Below, piece by piece: positions 36,974 to 48,100 of a DNA stretch of 64,000 nt; the stretch's first letter is position 1; each line of letters starts with the position of its first letter. The stretch comes from Limanda limanda. Lineage: Eukaryota; Chordata; Actinopteri; Pleuronectiformes; Pleuronectidae. The notes below the pieces were generated by a model that was given only the letters and a program-made list of their open reading frames with translations, had not been told where the DNA came from and did no database searches. Where the stretch lies: positions 7,101,406 through 7,165,405 of the forward strand of contig NC_083649.1 of the NCBI RefSeq assembly GCF_963576545.1. The letters are read 5' to 3'. The position numbers and the translations under genes were made by a program.

Positions 36974-37714
36974 TAGGGCCCGAGCACAGACATCAAAGGT
37001 GTCTGGTGAGACCCTATTGAAATTGTAATGATTATTATTATTATTATTCAGGCAAATGAATTGGCTTTTTGAGGGCTTTAACATGCTCAACTTCTTACCA
37101 AAATTTGCAGAAAGTTAGAAAGTGGTGAAAATTTACGTATTCTGAAGGAATTTTCAATGGGCGTCGCAAAATGGCTCAACAGTGCCCCCCGAGACCCCCG
37201 GAAGGTGTTCCCATTGACCTGTCTTCACAAAAATCGATATACAGGTCTATCATGACCAAACAAACAAAAAAGTCTCTGGGTGCAATTGTAAAAACAAAAC
37301 AGGAAGCCTGATATTCTGTATTTAGTGGCCATTTTGGCCATATTCCACATTTTTTCTTTGATACACTTGTACCAGGGTTTTCATCGGATCAACTTCAAAT
37401 TGAGATGAGTGTCATCACAACAAGATGGAGATAAAAACTGACTGACGGATTTTTTTTTAATCACACGGTGTGACCGTGGCGTGGTGTCAAAGTTTGATTA
37501 ATCGCCATTAAAACACGATGTTCTGTAACGCGGACATACATGGACCATGAATCCTTTGATTTCAGTCTTCCTAGATCAAAGGAAACTTTATGTCTTGCAA
37601 AGGTCACGTCTCTTTCTCTCTCAGAACTGGTTATTTTTGTTTTTTCAGACAAAAAGCATGCAACGCTTCAAAATGGATGTGCTCGGGCCCACCCAGTGCT
37701 GCTTTGCAGCCCTA
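36974..37714. mobile_element. 0.74-kb element with TAGGGCCCGAGCAC ends, copy A
   Basis: It starts TAGGGCCCGAGCAC and ends GTGCTCGGGCCCACCCAGTGCTGCTTTGCAGCCCTA, giving inverted GGGCCCGAGCAC blocks with an extra segment on the right. The interior shares blocks with copies B (39615) and C (42493), such as CAAAATGGCTCAACAG, GGCTTTCATCAGATCAACTTCAA-like and ACACGGTGTGACCGTGGCG sequences. There is no coding capacity. It looks like a non-autonomous DNA element family common in teleosts. Confidence 0.7.
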
Positions 37715-37793
37715 AAAATGTTAGTTAATATTAATGTTGTATTGTCTTCTTTTCTCCATCGCTTCTTATCTTCCTTCCTTGTTTCCTCCTTGT

Positions 37794-37828
37794 TCCTAAC
37801 CCTAACCCTAACCCTAACCCTAACCCTA
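37794..37828. repeat. Short interstitial telomeric repeat (CCCTAA)n
   Basis: Five to six consecutive CCTAAC units (vertebrate telomere repeat, C-rich strand on +) in TTCCTAACCCTAACC..CCCTATCC. The array is only about 35 bases and is embedded in ordinary sequence, 80 bases after element copy A. Confidence 0.85.
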
Positions 37829-37829
37829 T

Positions 37830-39610
37830 CCTTTCTTTTTATTCAAATTTCAATTAAATGCAACAAAACCAAACTGAAGTTTTCCTCCGTATATTTAGTT
37901 AAACTTGATTCTCGAACTCTCTGATATTTCTTTCCCTTTGAGTTGCCCTCACACTCCGGGGTAAACCCAGACAGGAATGTGCTGATTTAAAGAAATCGTT
38001 TCTTGTTCTTATTCTGCACCTTATCAATATTAATTCTTTTTTTTTGTTACCAACATGTATATGCAAGTTTTTGTTGTTGTTGTTTGTGTATCCAAAGAGA
38101 AGCATCAAGAAGCACAACAGGTAAAAGAACGAAAAAGATCTGGTTTCTTCATAGTTCCTCTTTCTCGTCTATCAACCAAAACAAACTTCGTATATCTGAC
38201 CCCACTACTTCTTGCACTTTTTGCGTATTCATATCTACAACCTGACGTCGTTGTACATATGCATATTCCGATGTATATCTGGATTTGATGTCCATGTTAT
38301 TTCACTATATAGAATACTTATTCCAGCACTTACTGCATCAAGGATTTCAACACTGGAGTATTTACTAATACGCTAGAACGTCACGCCGAGTAGTAGCCAA
38401 CTAAATGACCTGAAAACAATGGAACAATGTTATAAACACATTGTTTTGTGCTGTGTTTTTTCTTCTTCGTTTTGTTCCAAAGGACTTCATTTATTTTAAT
38501 TTTCTTTTCTACATAATTTGTTCTACAAATTATTTTTCTAAATCGGTACATTTTGAGCTGTCTCCTCTTTGCCAAAACGTTGTTGTACATAGACCTCGTA
38601 ATGATTCTGTTTCTGCCTCTTTCCCAAAATGAGCTCACAGCCAGGTCAAAGATAGGCTGTCAAAAGAAAGATGAACGACGCGTCTAGTATCCAGAAGTGA
38701 GGCCAAAACATCCTGGACACGTGTTAAGGACCTGTCGATAAACGCACTCAACCAAACATCACTGTGATAAGAGCTACTTAAAATGACAGAAACCATCTTT
38801 GAGAAAAATTTGTTTGACAATTAAATTTGGAGAATATGGAATTTAGGTCCTATACTGCAGGCAGCCACTAGGGGGCAGTCCAAATGCTTTGGCTTCACCT
38901 TTGGGGAGCTGACATGTCGTCCATCTTTATTCAGTCTATATAAATTTAACTGTAACGTTTCCTTCTGCCGAAAACACGTGTTGTACGTTGTTGTTGAACA
39001 TTGCACAAAAATACAAATATAAGAGTTATATATAGTTTGCAAGAGTAATATATGCCTCCGTGTATAGTTATCATTTAACAATCAGAAAGTTTACTGTATA
39101 ATACAAGCATATTCTTGTTGTAGCTGACAGGCACCTTCATCATGAACTTTTCCAGTAGCTGCTTTGTAGTTCAAGGTTTTTTCTGTGACTCCCAGAGAAA
39201 CATGACACCAGCTAACACACAGTGACGTAGAGTTTTTAAAAAACTTGTTTTCTGATTAAACTGTTCGTGCCTGATCATTGATCTGTGATCCATTCTGTAT
39301 TTCCATCTGTTTTTTCCTACTTACTGGGAAATTGGGTTTTATTTTTCACTGGCACGCGTCTCTCACCTGGAACCGTCACTGACCAGCTCACATCTGTGTG
39401 AAGTGACGGAAGCACATTCTCTTAAAATCGAATCAAATCAATACCAACTTAAAAAGACACTGATTTACTGATTCCTGCAAATTGATTACGTTTTTTCAAA
39501 TCTAATTTATCCACTGTATGAATATAACTTAATTTGAATAAACTTTGTTAATTTGTTTGTGATCAATATCGTCAATTTCATTTATTTCTTTTTAGTCGTT
39601 CCAACAACTT
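37830..39610. other. Intergenic sequence with one dispersed repeat
   Basis: Apart from the repeat at 38835-38940 I recognise no gene or element. The sequence is AT-rich with short homopolymers. Confidence 0.4.
38835..38940 (+). repeat. Dispersed repeat (TACTGCAGGCAGCCACTAGGGGGCAG family)
   Basis: Blocks CCTATACTGCAGGCAGCCAC, TAGGGGGCAGTCCAAATGC, TTTGGCTTCACCTTTGGGG and CTGACATGTCGTCCATCTTT match the fish repeat copies at 31478, 29705 and 63070 and a fragment near 1013. Confidence 0.65.
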
Positions 39611-39614
39611 TTAT

Positions 39615-40335
39615 TAGGGCCCGAGCACCGAATGGTGAGAGGCCCTATTGAAACTGTAAGGATTAGTATTATTTCCCCTTTGGGGGAGTTTTTCAGGGTC
39701 TAGACATACTCAAAAAGTTATGAAACTTTGGAGGAAATTCAAGGTCTACGGATATTTTAGTATTCTGGAGTAATTTGAATTGGGTGTGGCAAAATGGCTC
39801 AACAGCGCCCCCTGGAAAGCAGCCCCTAGGTTTACCTTTGACCGATCAACACATAAAATCGTGTATCACGACCAGACAAACAAAATAGTCTCAAGGGGCA
39901 TTATGAAAAAAGCAACAGGAAGCCCGCCATTTTCTATTTAGTGGCTATTTTGGCCATATTCCACATTTTTACTTTGACGTACTTGTCCCAGGGCTTTCAT
40001 CAGATCAACTTCAAATTTAGATGAGTGTCATCACAACAAGATGGAGATAAAAACTGATTTAGAGATCGATTTTTCGTCACACCATGTGACCGTGGCGTCA
40101 AAGTTTGATTAAACGCCATCATAACACAAGGTTCTGTATCTCGGACATATTTGGTTCAATCGTGTCCAAACTAGACACATAAGACAAGAGACCCGGCCTG
40201 ATGATATCTACACAGAAAGGGCACCCCAGGCACTACGATTGGTCTACATCTACAAAAATCGATAGGGACATGTGTCTTTACATTACAAAGAAATACGTCT
40301 TTTGGATACATATGCTAAACCAATCAGGAAGATAA
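39615..40335. mobile_element. Copy B of the TAGGGCCCGAGCAC element, right end missing
   Basis: It begins TAGGGCCCGAGCACC and runs through the shared interior. After the block GACACATAAGACAAGAG it contains a second, rearranged stretch (CCAGGCACTACGATTGG, CTACATCTACAAAAATCGATAGGGACATG). In copy C that stretch lies near the left end. The right terminus is absent, and the intronless TRIM gene begins shortly after. Confidence 0.65.
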
Positions 40336-40368
40336 TTGGCCCGCATCAAATTCTAAAAATACAACAGT

Positions 40369-42276
40369 ATGTCACACTGTTCAAAGGCAGCTACAGTAAA
40401 GGCAGCTGCACTAAAGGTAGCTGCCTTTAAACAGTTTGACATAAAGGCAGCAGCTGCTGAGGGACCATACTGTTGCTCTTTTCAATGGTGTGTTAAAACG
40501 TGGGAAAAAGAGGAAGTGAACGAGAGAGGGAGGAGCAGAGATCTGTTTCTGTTCAGAGGAAGTGAATCTGTTCAACAGTCTCTGGCAGCTGCTGAAATGG
40601 AGCAGCAAGAAAATCACCTGGACAGAGAAAGACTCTGCTGTTGGATCTGTCTGGATCTGCTGGAGGATCCGGTGACTACTGTATGTGGACACAGCTACTG
40701 TAAGAGCTGTATTAACACCCACTGGGACAAAGAGGAAGAGAGAGGGAGCTACAGCTGTCCTCAGTGTAGACAGACCTTCACACCGAGGCCTGTCCTGGAG
40801 AAAAACACCATGTTAGCTGATTCACTGGAGAAGCTGAAGAAGACTGGACTCCAAGCTGCTCCTGCTGATCACTGCTATGCTGGACCTGAAGATGTGGCCT
40901 GTGATGTCTGCACTGGGAGAAAACTGAAAGCTCTCAAGTCCTGTTTGAATTGTTTGGCCTCTTATTGTGAAAAACACCTCCAGCCTCATCTTCAGTCCCC
41001 TCCATTGAAGAAGCACAAGCTGGTGGAGCCCTCGGGGAAGCTACAGGAGAACATCTGCTCTCGTCACGACGAGGTGATGAAGATGTTCTGCCGCACTGAT
41101 CAGCAGTGTATCTGTTATCTCTGCTCTGTGGATGAACATAAAGACCACGACACAGTGTCAGCTGCAGCAGAAAGAACTAAGAGGCAGAGAGAGCTCAGGC
41201 TGAGGAGACGAACAATCCGGAAGAGAGTCCAGGACACAGAAAAAGACGTGAAGCTGCTTCCACAGGAGGAGGAGGCCGTCAATGGCTCTGCTGATAAAGC
41301 AGTGGAGGACAGTGAAGAGATCTTCACTGAGCTGATCCGTGTGCTGGAGAAAAGAAGCTCTGATGTGGAGCAGCAGATCAGATCCCAGCAGGAAACTGAA
41401 GTGAGTCGAGTCAGAGAGCTTCAGGAGAGACTTGAGCAGGAGATCAATGAGCTGAAGAGGAAAGACCATGAACTGACGCAGCTCTCAGACACAGAGGATC
41501 ACAACCAGCTTCTACACAACTACCCCTCACTGTCACCACTCAGTGGATCTACACACTCATCCAGCTTCAGGATCTGTCCTCTGAGGAACTTTGAGGACGT
41601 GACAGCAGCTGTGTCACAGGTCAGTGGTCGACTACAGGACAGTCTGAGTGAGACAGAGACAGAGATTTTACAGATTGTGTCTCAAGTGGATGTTTTACTG
41701 CGACAACCAGAGCCAGAGACCAGAGGTGACTTTTTAAGATATTCACAGGAAATCACACTGGATCCAAACACAGCACACAAAGAGTTGTTATTATCTGAGG
41801 AAAACAGAAAAGTAACATGGACGAGTGAAGAACAGTCTTATTCTGATCACCCAGACAGATTCACTTATTGGCGTCAGGTCCTGAGTAGAGAGAGTCTGAC
41901 TGGACGTTGTTACTGGGAGGTGAAGGTGGGGGGAAGAGCAGTTGCTATAGCAGTCGTATCCACGAATATCAGCAGAGCAGAAGAGTCAGATGAATGTAGA
42001 TTTGGATTCAATGATAAATCTTGGTCATTATATTGTGATGGAAACAGTTATGACTTTTATTACAACAGGATCATGACTCCACTGTCAGGTCCTTTCTCCT
42101 CCAGAGTAGGAGTGTACCTGGATCACAGTGCAGGTGTTCTCTCCTTCTACAGCGTCTCCGACACCATGACTCTCCTCCACAGAGTCCAGACCACATTCAC
42201 TCAGCCTCTCTATGCTGGATCCAGAGTTAGGGTTTATTATCCTGGATCCACAGCTGAGTTCTGTAAACTCAAATAG
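40369..42276 (+). CDS. Intronless TRIM25-like RING/B-box/coiled-coil/PRY-SPRY protein
   Basis: One uninterrupted frame encodes a full TRIM protein. The most likely start is the ATG at 40597 (MEQQENHLDRE, 559 residues). The upstream in-frame ATG at 40369 would add 76 residues of low-complexity Ala/Lys sequence with no family counterpart. From 40597 the order is: RING in the first 60 residues (CWICLD, CGHSYC, CPQC), a first B-box-like motif (CDVC..CLNC), B-box2 (CSRHDEVMKMFC..CYLC..H), a Glu/Arg-rich coiled coil, and a C-terminal PRY-SPRY (ITLDPNTAHK, WEVKVGG, VGVYLDHSAG) ending EFCKLK. The architecture matches the large teleost TRIM25/TRIM16-like family, thought to act as E3 ubiquitin ligases in antiviral signalling (family knowledge). 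No stop or frameshift is present and all zinc ligands seem intact. It could be a functional single-exon member or a recent duplicate; expression is unknown. Confidence 0.88.
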   Translation: MSHCSKAATVKAAALKVAAFKQFDIKAAAAEGPYCCSFQWCVKTWEKEEVNERGRSRDLFLFRGSESVQQSLAAAEMEQQENHLDRERLCCWICLDLLEDPVTTVCGHSYCKSCINTHWDKEEERGSYSCPQCRQTFTPRPVLEKNTMLADSLEKLKKTGLQAAPADHCYAGPEDVACDVCTGRKLKALKSCLNCLASYCEKHLQPHLQSPPLKKHKLVEPSGKLQENICSRHDEVMKMFCRTDQQCICYLCSVDEHKDHDTVSAAAERTKRQRELRLRRRTIRKRVQDTEKDVKLLPQEEEAVNGSADKAVEDSEEIFTELIRVLEKRSSDVEQQIRSQQETEVSRVRELQERLEQEINELKRKDHELTQLSDTEDHNQLLHNYPSLSPLSGSTHSSSFRICPLRNFEDVTAAVSQVSGRLQDSLSETETEILQIVSQVDVLLRQPEPETRGDFLRYSQEITLDPNTAHKELLLSEENRKVTWTSEEQSYSDHPDRFTYWRQVLSRESLTGRCYWEVKVGGRAVAIAVVSTNISRAEESDECRFGFNDKSWSLYCDGNSYDFYYNRIMTPLSGPFSSRVGVYLDHSAGVLSFYSVSDTMTLLHRVQTTFTQPLYAGSRVRVYYPGSTAEFCKLK

Positions 42277-42492
42277 ACTTGAGTCATTAAAAGCAGTGAT
42301 TTAGATTATGTGTGTTAATCTTTAACTTCTTTTGTCTCCATGTTTGTTGATCAAAGTTCTTCGTGGTGACGTTTCTGCTCCGCACAGAGATCAGCTGTCA
42401 ATCAAACACTGACCTTCCTTTATCACACATATTTGGTTCTCACTTTGAGAAGACAGAAATCTATAATTACACTGACATGGATGTGTTTGAAA

Positions 42493-43231
42493 GAACCGAG
42501 CACCGAGCGGTGGGGGGCCCTATTGTATTGTATTGTATATGGGTCTAGCTCCCTCAAACTACACATGTGTAGCCACAACCCACAGACATTCAGATGGTTT
42601 TAAGGAATGGGCCTGGCAAAATAACTGAATAGCGCCCCCTAAAGGGCAGCCCTGGCACTACGATTGGCCGACATCTACAAAAATCTATAGGGACATGTGT
42701 CTTTTCATAAAAAACATATAAGTCTCTTGGATAGACATGCTAGACCAAACAGAAAGCCCGCTATTTTGACTTTAATGGCTATTTTGGCCATTTTCCATTT
42801 GTACTTTGACGAACTCATAGGGCTTTCATCAGATCAACTTCAACTTCTGGGAATGTCATCTGAACAAGATGGAGATATAAACTTCCTTGGTATATTTGAT
42901 TTCATCACACGGTGTGACCGTGGCGTTGCATCAAAGTTTGTTAACACGCCATCAAAACATGAGCTACTGTATCTCAGGCATATTTGGTCCAATCGGGTCC
43001 AAACTAGACATGTAAGACAAGAGTCCCGTCTTGAAGACATCTACACAGAAAACATGACTTAAAATCACAGCACCACCTGCTGGCTACAGGAAGTGAAGTG
43101 TTTATCCTTGCAGAGCACAAAATGCATGCAACGCAGAGACGTGCGCTTGGTCATCGTTGGCTCTCTCCCCCGACCGCAACAGGCTTCAACGTGCGGGTGC
43201 TCGAGCCCGTTAGTGCTACGATGTAGCCCTA
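42493..43231. mobile_element. Copy C of the TAGGGCCCGAGCAC element
   Basis: The left end is degraded (GAACCGAGCACCGAGCGGTGGGGGGCCCTATTG). The right end GGTGCTCGAGCCCGTTAGTGCTACGATGTAGCCCTA matches copy A. The interior contains the CACTACGATTGGCCGACATC..ATAGGGACATG block and the ACACGGTGTGACCGTGGCG block. It starts about 220 bases after the TRIM stop codon. Confidence 0.7.
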
Positions 43232-43234
43232 GTT

Positions 43235-45180
43235 TTTCCAATGTAATTTCAACACTGCATCAATAATTTTGTGTTGTCCCACTGTAAACTACAAGAGGCC
43301 AGTCTTACAAAGAATTGATCCCTATGTAATCATGGCTTGAATGTAAATATTACAGAATATTACAACCAGCTGTTGTGCAAATGGTCCATTGGATAAAACC
43401 ACTCCGCAGTCAATTCAAGCTTTTTTTTGAGGAAGGGTTCAAATTTCTTTGAAAAATGACACCTGCCATTTTCAGACTGTTTTAAAACACTTGTTTCCAC
43501 TAAACTAAAGAGATGAATAGAAACTTCAGTTTATATCTCAAACAGTATTTTAAGGGTATTCAAGCATTATTCTGAATTTCTGCATCGTCAAATGAGTACA
43601 GCTTTCTGTAAACCGAGCAATAAAAGGCAGACATTCCATTTACAATTCATGGTGAGGATATCGCTCAACTATTTGTTTCCTCCGTTGAATGTTAGATGCT
43701 GAACAGGAATAGCAAGAGATGAGAAAACAGGAAACCACAACCCGACAGCTGTCTGGCCACTGCAGCCACTCTCAGCATTTCTGGCAGATTTATGATGTAG
43801 TTTAGGGTGTAAACACAGAAAGCATTCCCCAGGAACTTCACATGTAAAGCCCAATAATGCAATTTGAGAGGGAAATGGTTGATCAGATAAAAAATGAAAT
43901 GCTTGTGTCTTTAAAAAAACATCGTAAAGTGAGAAACGAAGCATATTAAAAGTAGGAAACGACCCAAAACAGGAATAACAATATAATTTTTATGTCGCTT
44001 ATCAAGACATCTCAAACTGCTTCGCTGTACACATGGATGAGAGAAGCAACCAAAAGTATGTAAAGGTATGAAATGAAATACCATCATAGGCAAAACATAC
44101 AAAAAATAAAAGCATCTTGAAATTGATTGTACGTCTTCTCAAATATTATCACTGATCCTGGTAAATGTTTCTACTCTGCCTCGCATTAAAAACATTGGCA
44201 AACTGCACAAGCAAGAAAATATGTAAAAACTTACATTTCAGAAGAAAGGACCAATATTTGTACAACAGTCCATATACATGTATTTTACATTCAATTTGAA
44301 TAAAATGGCCAAATTGTCAAAACAAGTGAAGCAGGATTATGTAACAGAATCTAAAATAAACACTGTTTTGGCTCTTGGATGTGATGGAATGTCTTTATAA
44401 AGTAAAACACATCTATGGGTTCAACCACATATATACATGTTTGGGCGTATGTAGCTGATTAAATTAATGACAGTTGATAACTGGTCACTATAATATTTGA
44501 ACTTGCTCACATTCGAACTGACCCAGTTTTAAATTGCAAACAAAGCCAATTGTCTCGTTTGTACAACTGCTCACAAAAATGTGACTCGGAACAATAAACA
44601 GAGGAAATTGCAACGGTCCCAAGAAGTACAGAATGTACAGAACAATAAAAAAAAATGACAGGTCAAGTTTTAAAAGACATAATCTGCACTGGTGTTAAAA
44701 TCCACAAAACAACCTGAGCCATTAGTTCCTGGAGGTCAAACAAGGTCCATGAGTCGAGAGCGTGACCGAATCCAGTCACTGAGATGTGAAGGCCGTCAGC
44801 ACCGACTTCAGGCTGGAGCTAATGAGGGAGTCGCAACTGTCCACAAGTATCAATGTGATAACGAGGCCATGTTTCCTTACAGGACTAACCAACACGGCTG
44901 GAGCCCTGACCCGGTCCAAAACAAAAACTCAGCCAAAAGGTTTATGTACAGTGGAGGAGCATCGCGGTTGTGAACAGGATCAGAGCCGTCGGTTCTCTGG
45001 TTCCCAGCAGACAGTTCCTCTGCTGACACCCGGCCACAGTAGTCAGGGTATGAGCCTACAGTGTGTGTGTGTGTGTGTGTGTGTTTAAACCTTCGAGCCT
45101 TGCCAGCAGCACATCTGGAAACAAAGGCGTACACGAGTTGACTCTTACACAATTCATTCAAAAGCCTCACTGCAGCTCAT
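43235..45180. other. 3' flank between convergent TRIM genes
   Basis: The right part is probably the 3' UTR of the minus-strand TRIM gene; a (GT)n run lies at 45061-45084. I found no exon or named repeat and no clear polyadenylation hexamer. Confidence 0.4.
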
Positions 45181-48100
45181 TCAGTAATAGTGGCAGATCT
45201 GCAGCCGGCTGCCTGGATCGTTTTTCCCTGGGCTGAAGAATGGGCTGACCGCTTCATCAAAGCAGGTGTCAAACATGTAAAGTTTCTTCATTGTGACGCC
45301 GTCGTAGAAGCTGAGGCGCCCTTTGTCGTAGTCCAGAAAGACGCCGACCCGGGGGGAGTCCCAGTAGTCCGCCACCGGGATGCGTCCGTCCTCGTCGTTG
45401 GCGTACAGCCGGTCCTGCAGACACAGGCTCCAGTATCCTGCGGAGGGCGTGAGGTTGACGAAGCCCTTCCTGTTGCTGCTCTGAGTGGTGACTCCCAGGT
45501 ACCACACGCCTTTGTCCCTCACATCCACCTCCCAGTAGTGCTGGCCACTGGAGTACTGGGCTATGGCCAGCACGCCACAGAAGCGGCTGAAGCGGCTGGG
45601 CATCTCCGGGTCCTGGTTACGCACGTGGCCCTCCTCCACCTGGGTGTCAAAGTCTGAGATGATCAGGTATGGGTGGGCGGTGTCGGGGTCCAGGGTCAGG
45701 TTCTGAGGCACTGCGGAGACACAGAAGAATTCAGGATTTACCAACACTCATCTTATGTATAAATGTCCGTCTAATGGATATCTTCACTGTGCTCAGTATC
45801 TGCTTCAGTGTGCAGAGGAGACTCACTGGTGTGCAGCACGTGCATCATCTTCTTCCACAAAATGAGCTGGATGGGCCCTGAGTATTTTGGAAATCCAGTA
45901 TTCACACCCAGAACCTCGGGGGTGGGGAAGGGCTCGCGGTGGACGACACTGGGAAGGGAGGCGGTGATGGGACAAAACTAAATGTTAATTTGTTACCAAA
46001 CAAACAAGAGAGATTTCATAGGTTCAAATACATGTTTAGCCACTTACTCTGTCCATGTCTTAGCAAGACTCTGTTGGTAGAAAGAGACATTTTGATTAGA
46101 ACAGAACCTGCAGAGAAAGTAACTAAACAAGGGAGAGGATAATCCATTCGTCATCACTACAACTGGCTTTCTATTGGTTGGTGAGTCACTATGTCTAACT
46201 AACAAACCCACAGAGATACCTCCCACTAGTCAGTCAGAAATGAAGAAGCCTCTTGGATAAAAGGTGAAATGTCTTCATGAAACACAAGCAAGTCCAGTTG
46301 CCTACATACACTTTCACAACTTCTGAAGATACCATGACCTGGATGACTGACAATCTTCATTAACTTAAGAGAATTTAAGAAAGCGAGAGTCGGTGTTAAG
46401 TCGCACTGACCTCAAAGCTCGTCTTCCCACCCATGTGGCCGTGGATATCAGCTATGACTTTGTCCAAAGCTGCACCTTCCTTCTCTAGCATATCCAAGTT
46501 TTCATCCAGCAGTGACACAGTGTCCTCGGCCTGAATCTCCAGGCCCTCGAGCAGCGAGTCTCGCTCACTCAGCAAGAACTGGACCATGGCACCGATATCC
46601 GCTTCGATCTTCTCCTTGATTCTCCGTTTGTTGACCTTTGGAACAGAGGTTCAACAGATCAGCATTAAGGATTTGATGATAATGATAAGGGGTGTGCATG
46701 TACAGTACATATATATATACACACAACAACTAATTGCGAAGAACACTTCATGATGACAAATAAATCGGGCCTTGAGGATGGATTGCTCTTTGTTGTTTGA
46801 ATTTAAGTTGACTTGAATTAAACTAGTCAGACTGAAGACTTCCAGAGGGTAAAAGTTTGAATCAAACACTCCACAGGCTTGCATCACAAATACCATCTGT
46901 GAATGTCAACAGCAAAAAAACTAAAAAAAAACAAAAAACTAATAAAGGTCCATCCCTTACCACTGCTTCATCTTTGTTTAGCGTTTCAGCCGTTGTAATG
47001 TCCAAACACGCAGACTTCTCCCAGTTGAGCTCAATTAGCCTCTGCTTTAATTCCATCTGCAATAAAACATTTCATCAAGACACATATACATTGTCAGAAA
47101 TGATGAATCAGTTTTGGTAATAGAGGTTAGATGGGCGGAAAAAAACAATATCTGATCTCTTTGCCAACTCACCCTCATATCATTTGCAACTTCTGGCACC
47201 GGAGCCACCTCATGGTGTCTGAAACGAGACAGAAGGACAACTGGTTAGTTTCCAGAGCAGCGTGTGACTCTCACAATGCTTCAGCTGGAATGAGGGCCTG
47301 TTTACATTCAGCAGCTTCGCTCGAGGTGCAACAAAACATAAACAGTACAAACAGCATTTCACTCTTTATCAAAACAGACAGTGTGTTTAGTCTTCTTCTT
47401 CACTGCCTCTGCATCGCTACGTTTGCTAGTGTAGGCTGAAGGTCATAGTCCTTTGCGTGGCGTATTTACACCCATACAAAATGTACCAGTCCAAATAGGG
47501 AGATTGTCTGAGTAGGACAACAATACCCAAACATACAAGGGTGAAGATTCTGTTGTTTATCAAATCCTTAACATGAAAACACACAATATTAACCATTTAA
47601 ATAGCACTTCTTAAAACATAGTTACAAAGTGCCTAATACATCGAATCTAAAAAGGAATAAAAACACTTCGTGTGGCAGCAGTTTTAAGAATGACCTAATA
47701 CAGTAATAAAAACTAGAATTAGGTAAAAATCAGGGACTGTGATGTAATAAGGTATGTTTAAGCTTTGATTTAAAAAAGGAAGATACTGACTCAGCCTGTC
47801 TTATTTCCTCAGGCAGTGATCCAGAGCCTCAGAGCTCTTATTTCAAAAGCTCTGAGCCACTCATTCCTAAACCTGGAACAAATACTAACACCCTTGCCAG
47901 GAGCTTTGATTTGAGAAAGAGATCAGCTTGTTTCACTGTTAAAAATCCAGATGTCTGATTTCAACAATCCTAACAGTTAAAAAGTATTATCGAGAACAAC
48001 CGGGGTTTAGAAAGGTGCATGTTGAAGTAGATTTGTTTGGGGAGAACTTAGAGCGGATAAAGTTCACAATGCGTGTGAACAATGTTTAGTTCATGCAACA

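Noticed and set aside
40369..40596. N-terminal extension of the intronless TRIM frame (76 residues)
   Set aside because: It is low-complexity and built from short AAAGGCAGCT repeats. The RING-proximal MEQQ start at 40597 matches the family, so the extension is probably not translated.
45190..45657. 155-residue + strand frame opposite the PRY-SPRY exon
   Set aside because: The minus strand encodes a clear PRY-SPRY domain; the opposite frame has no domain and lacks its own splice or start evidence.
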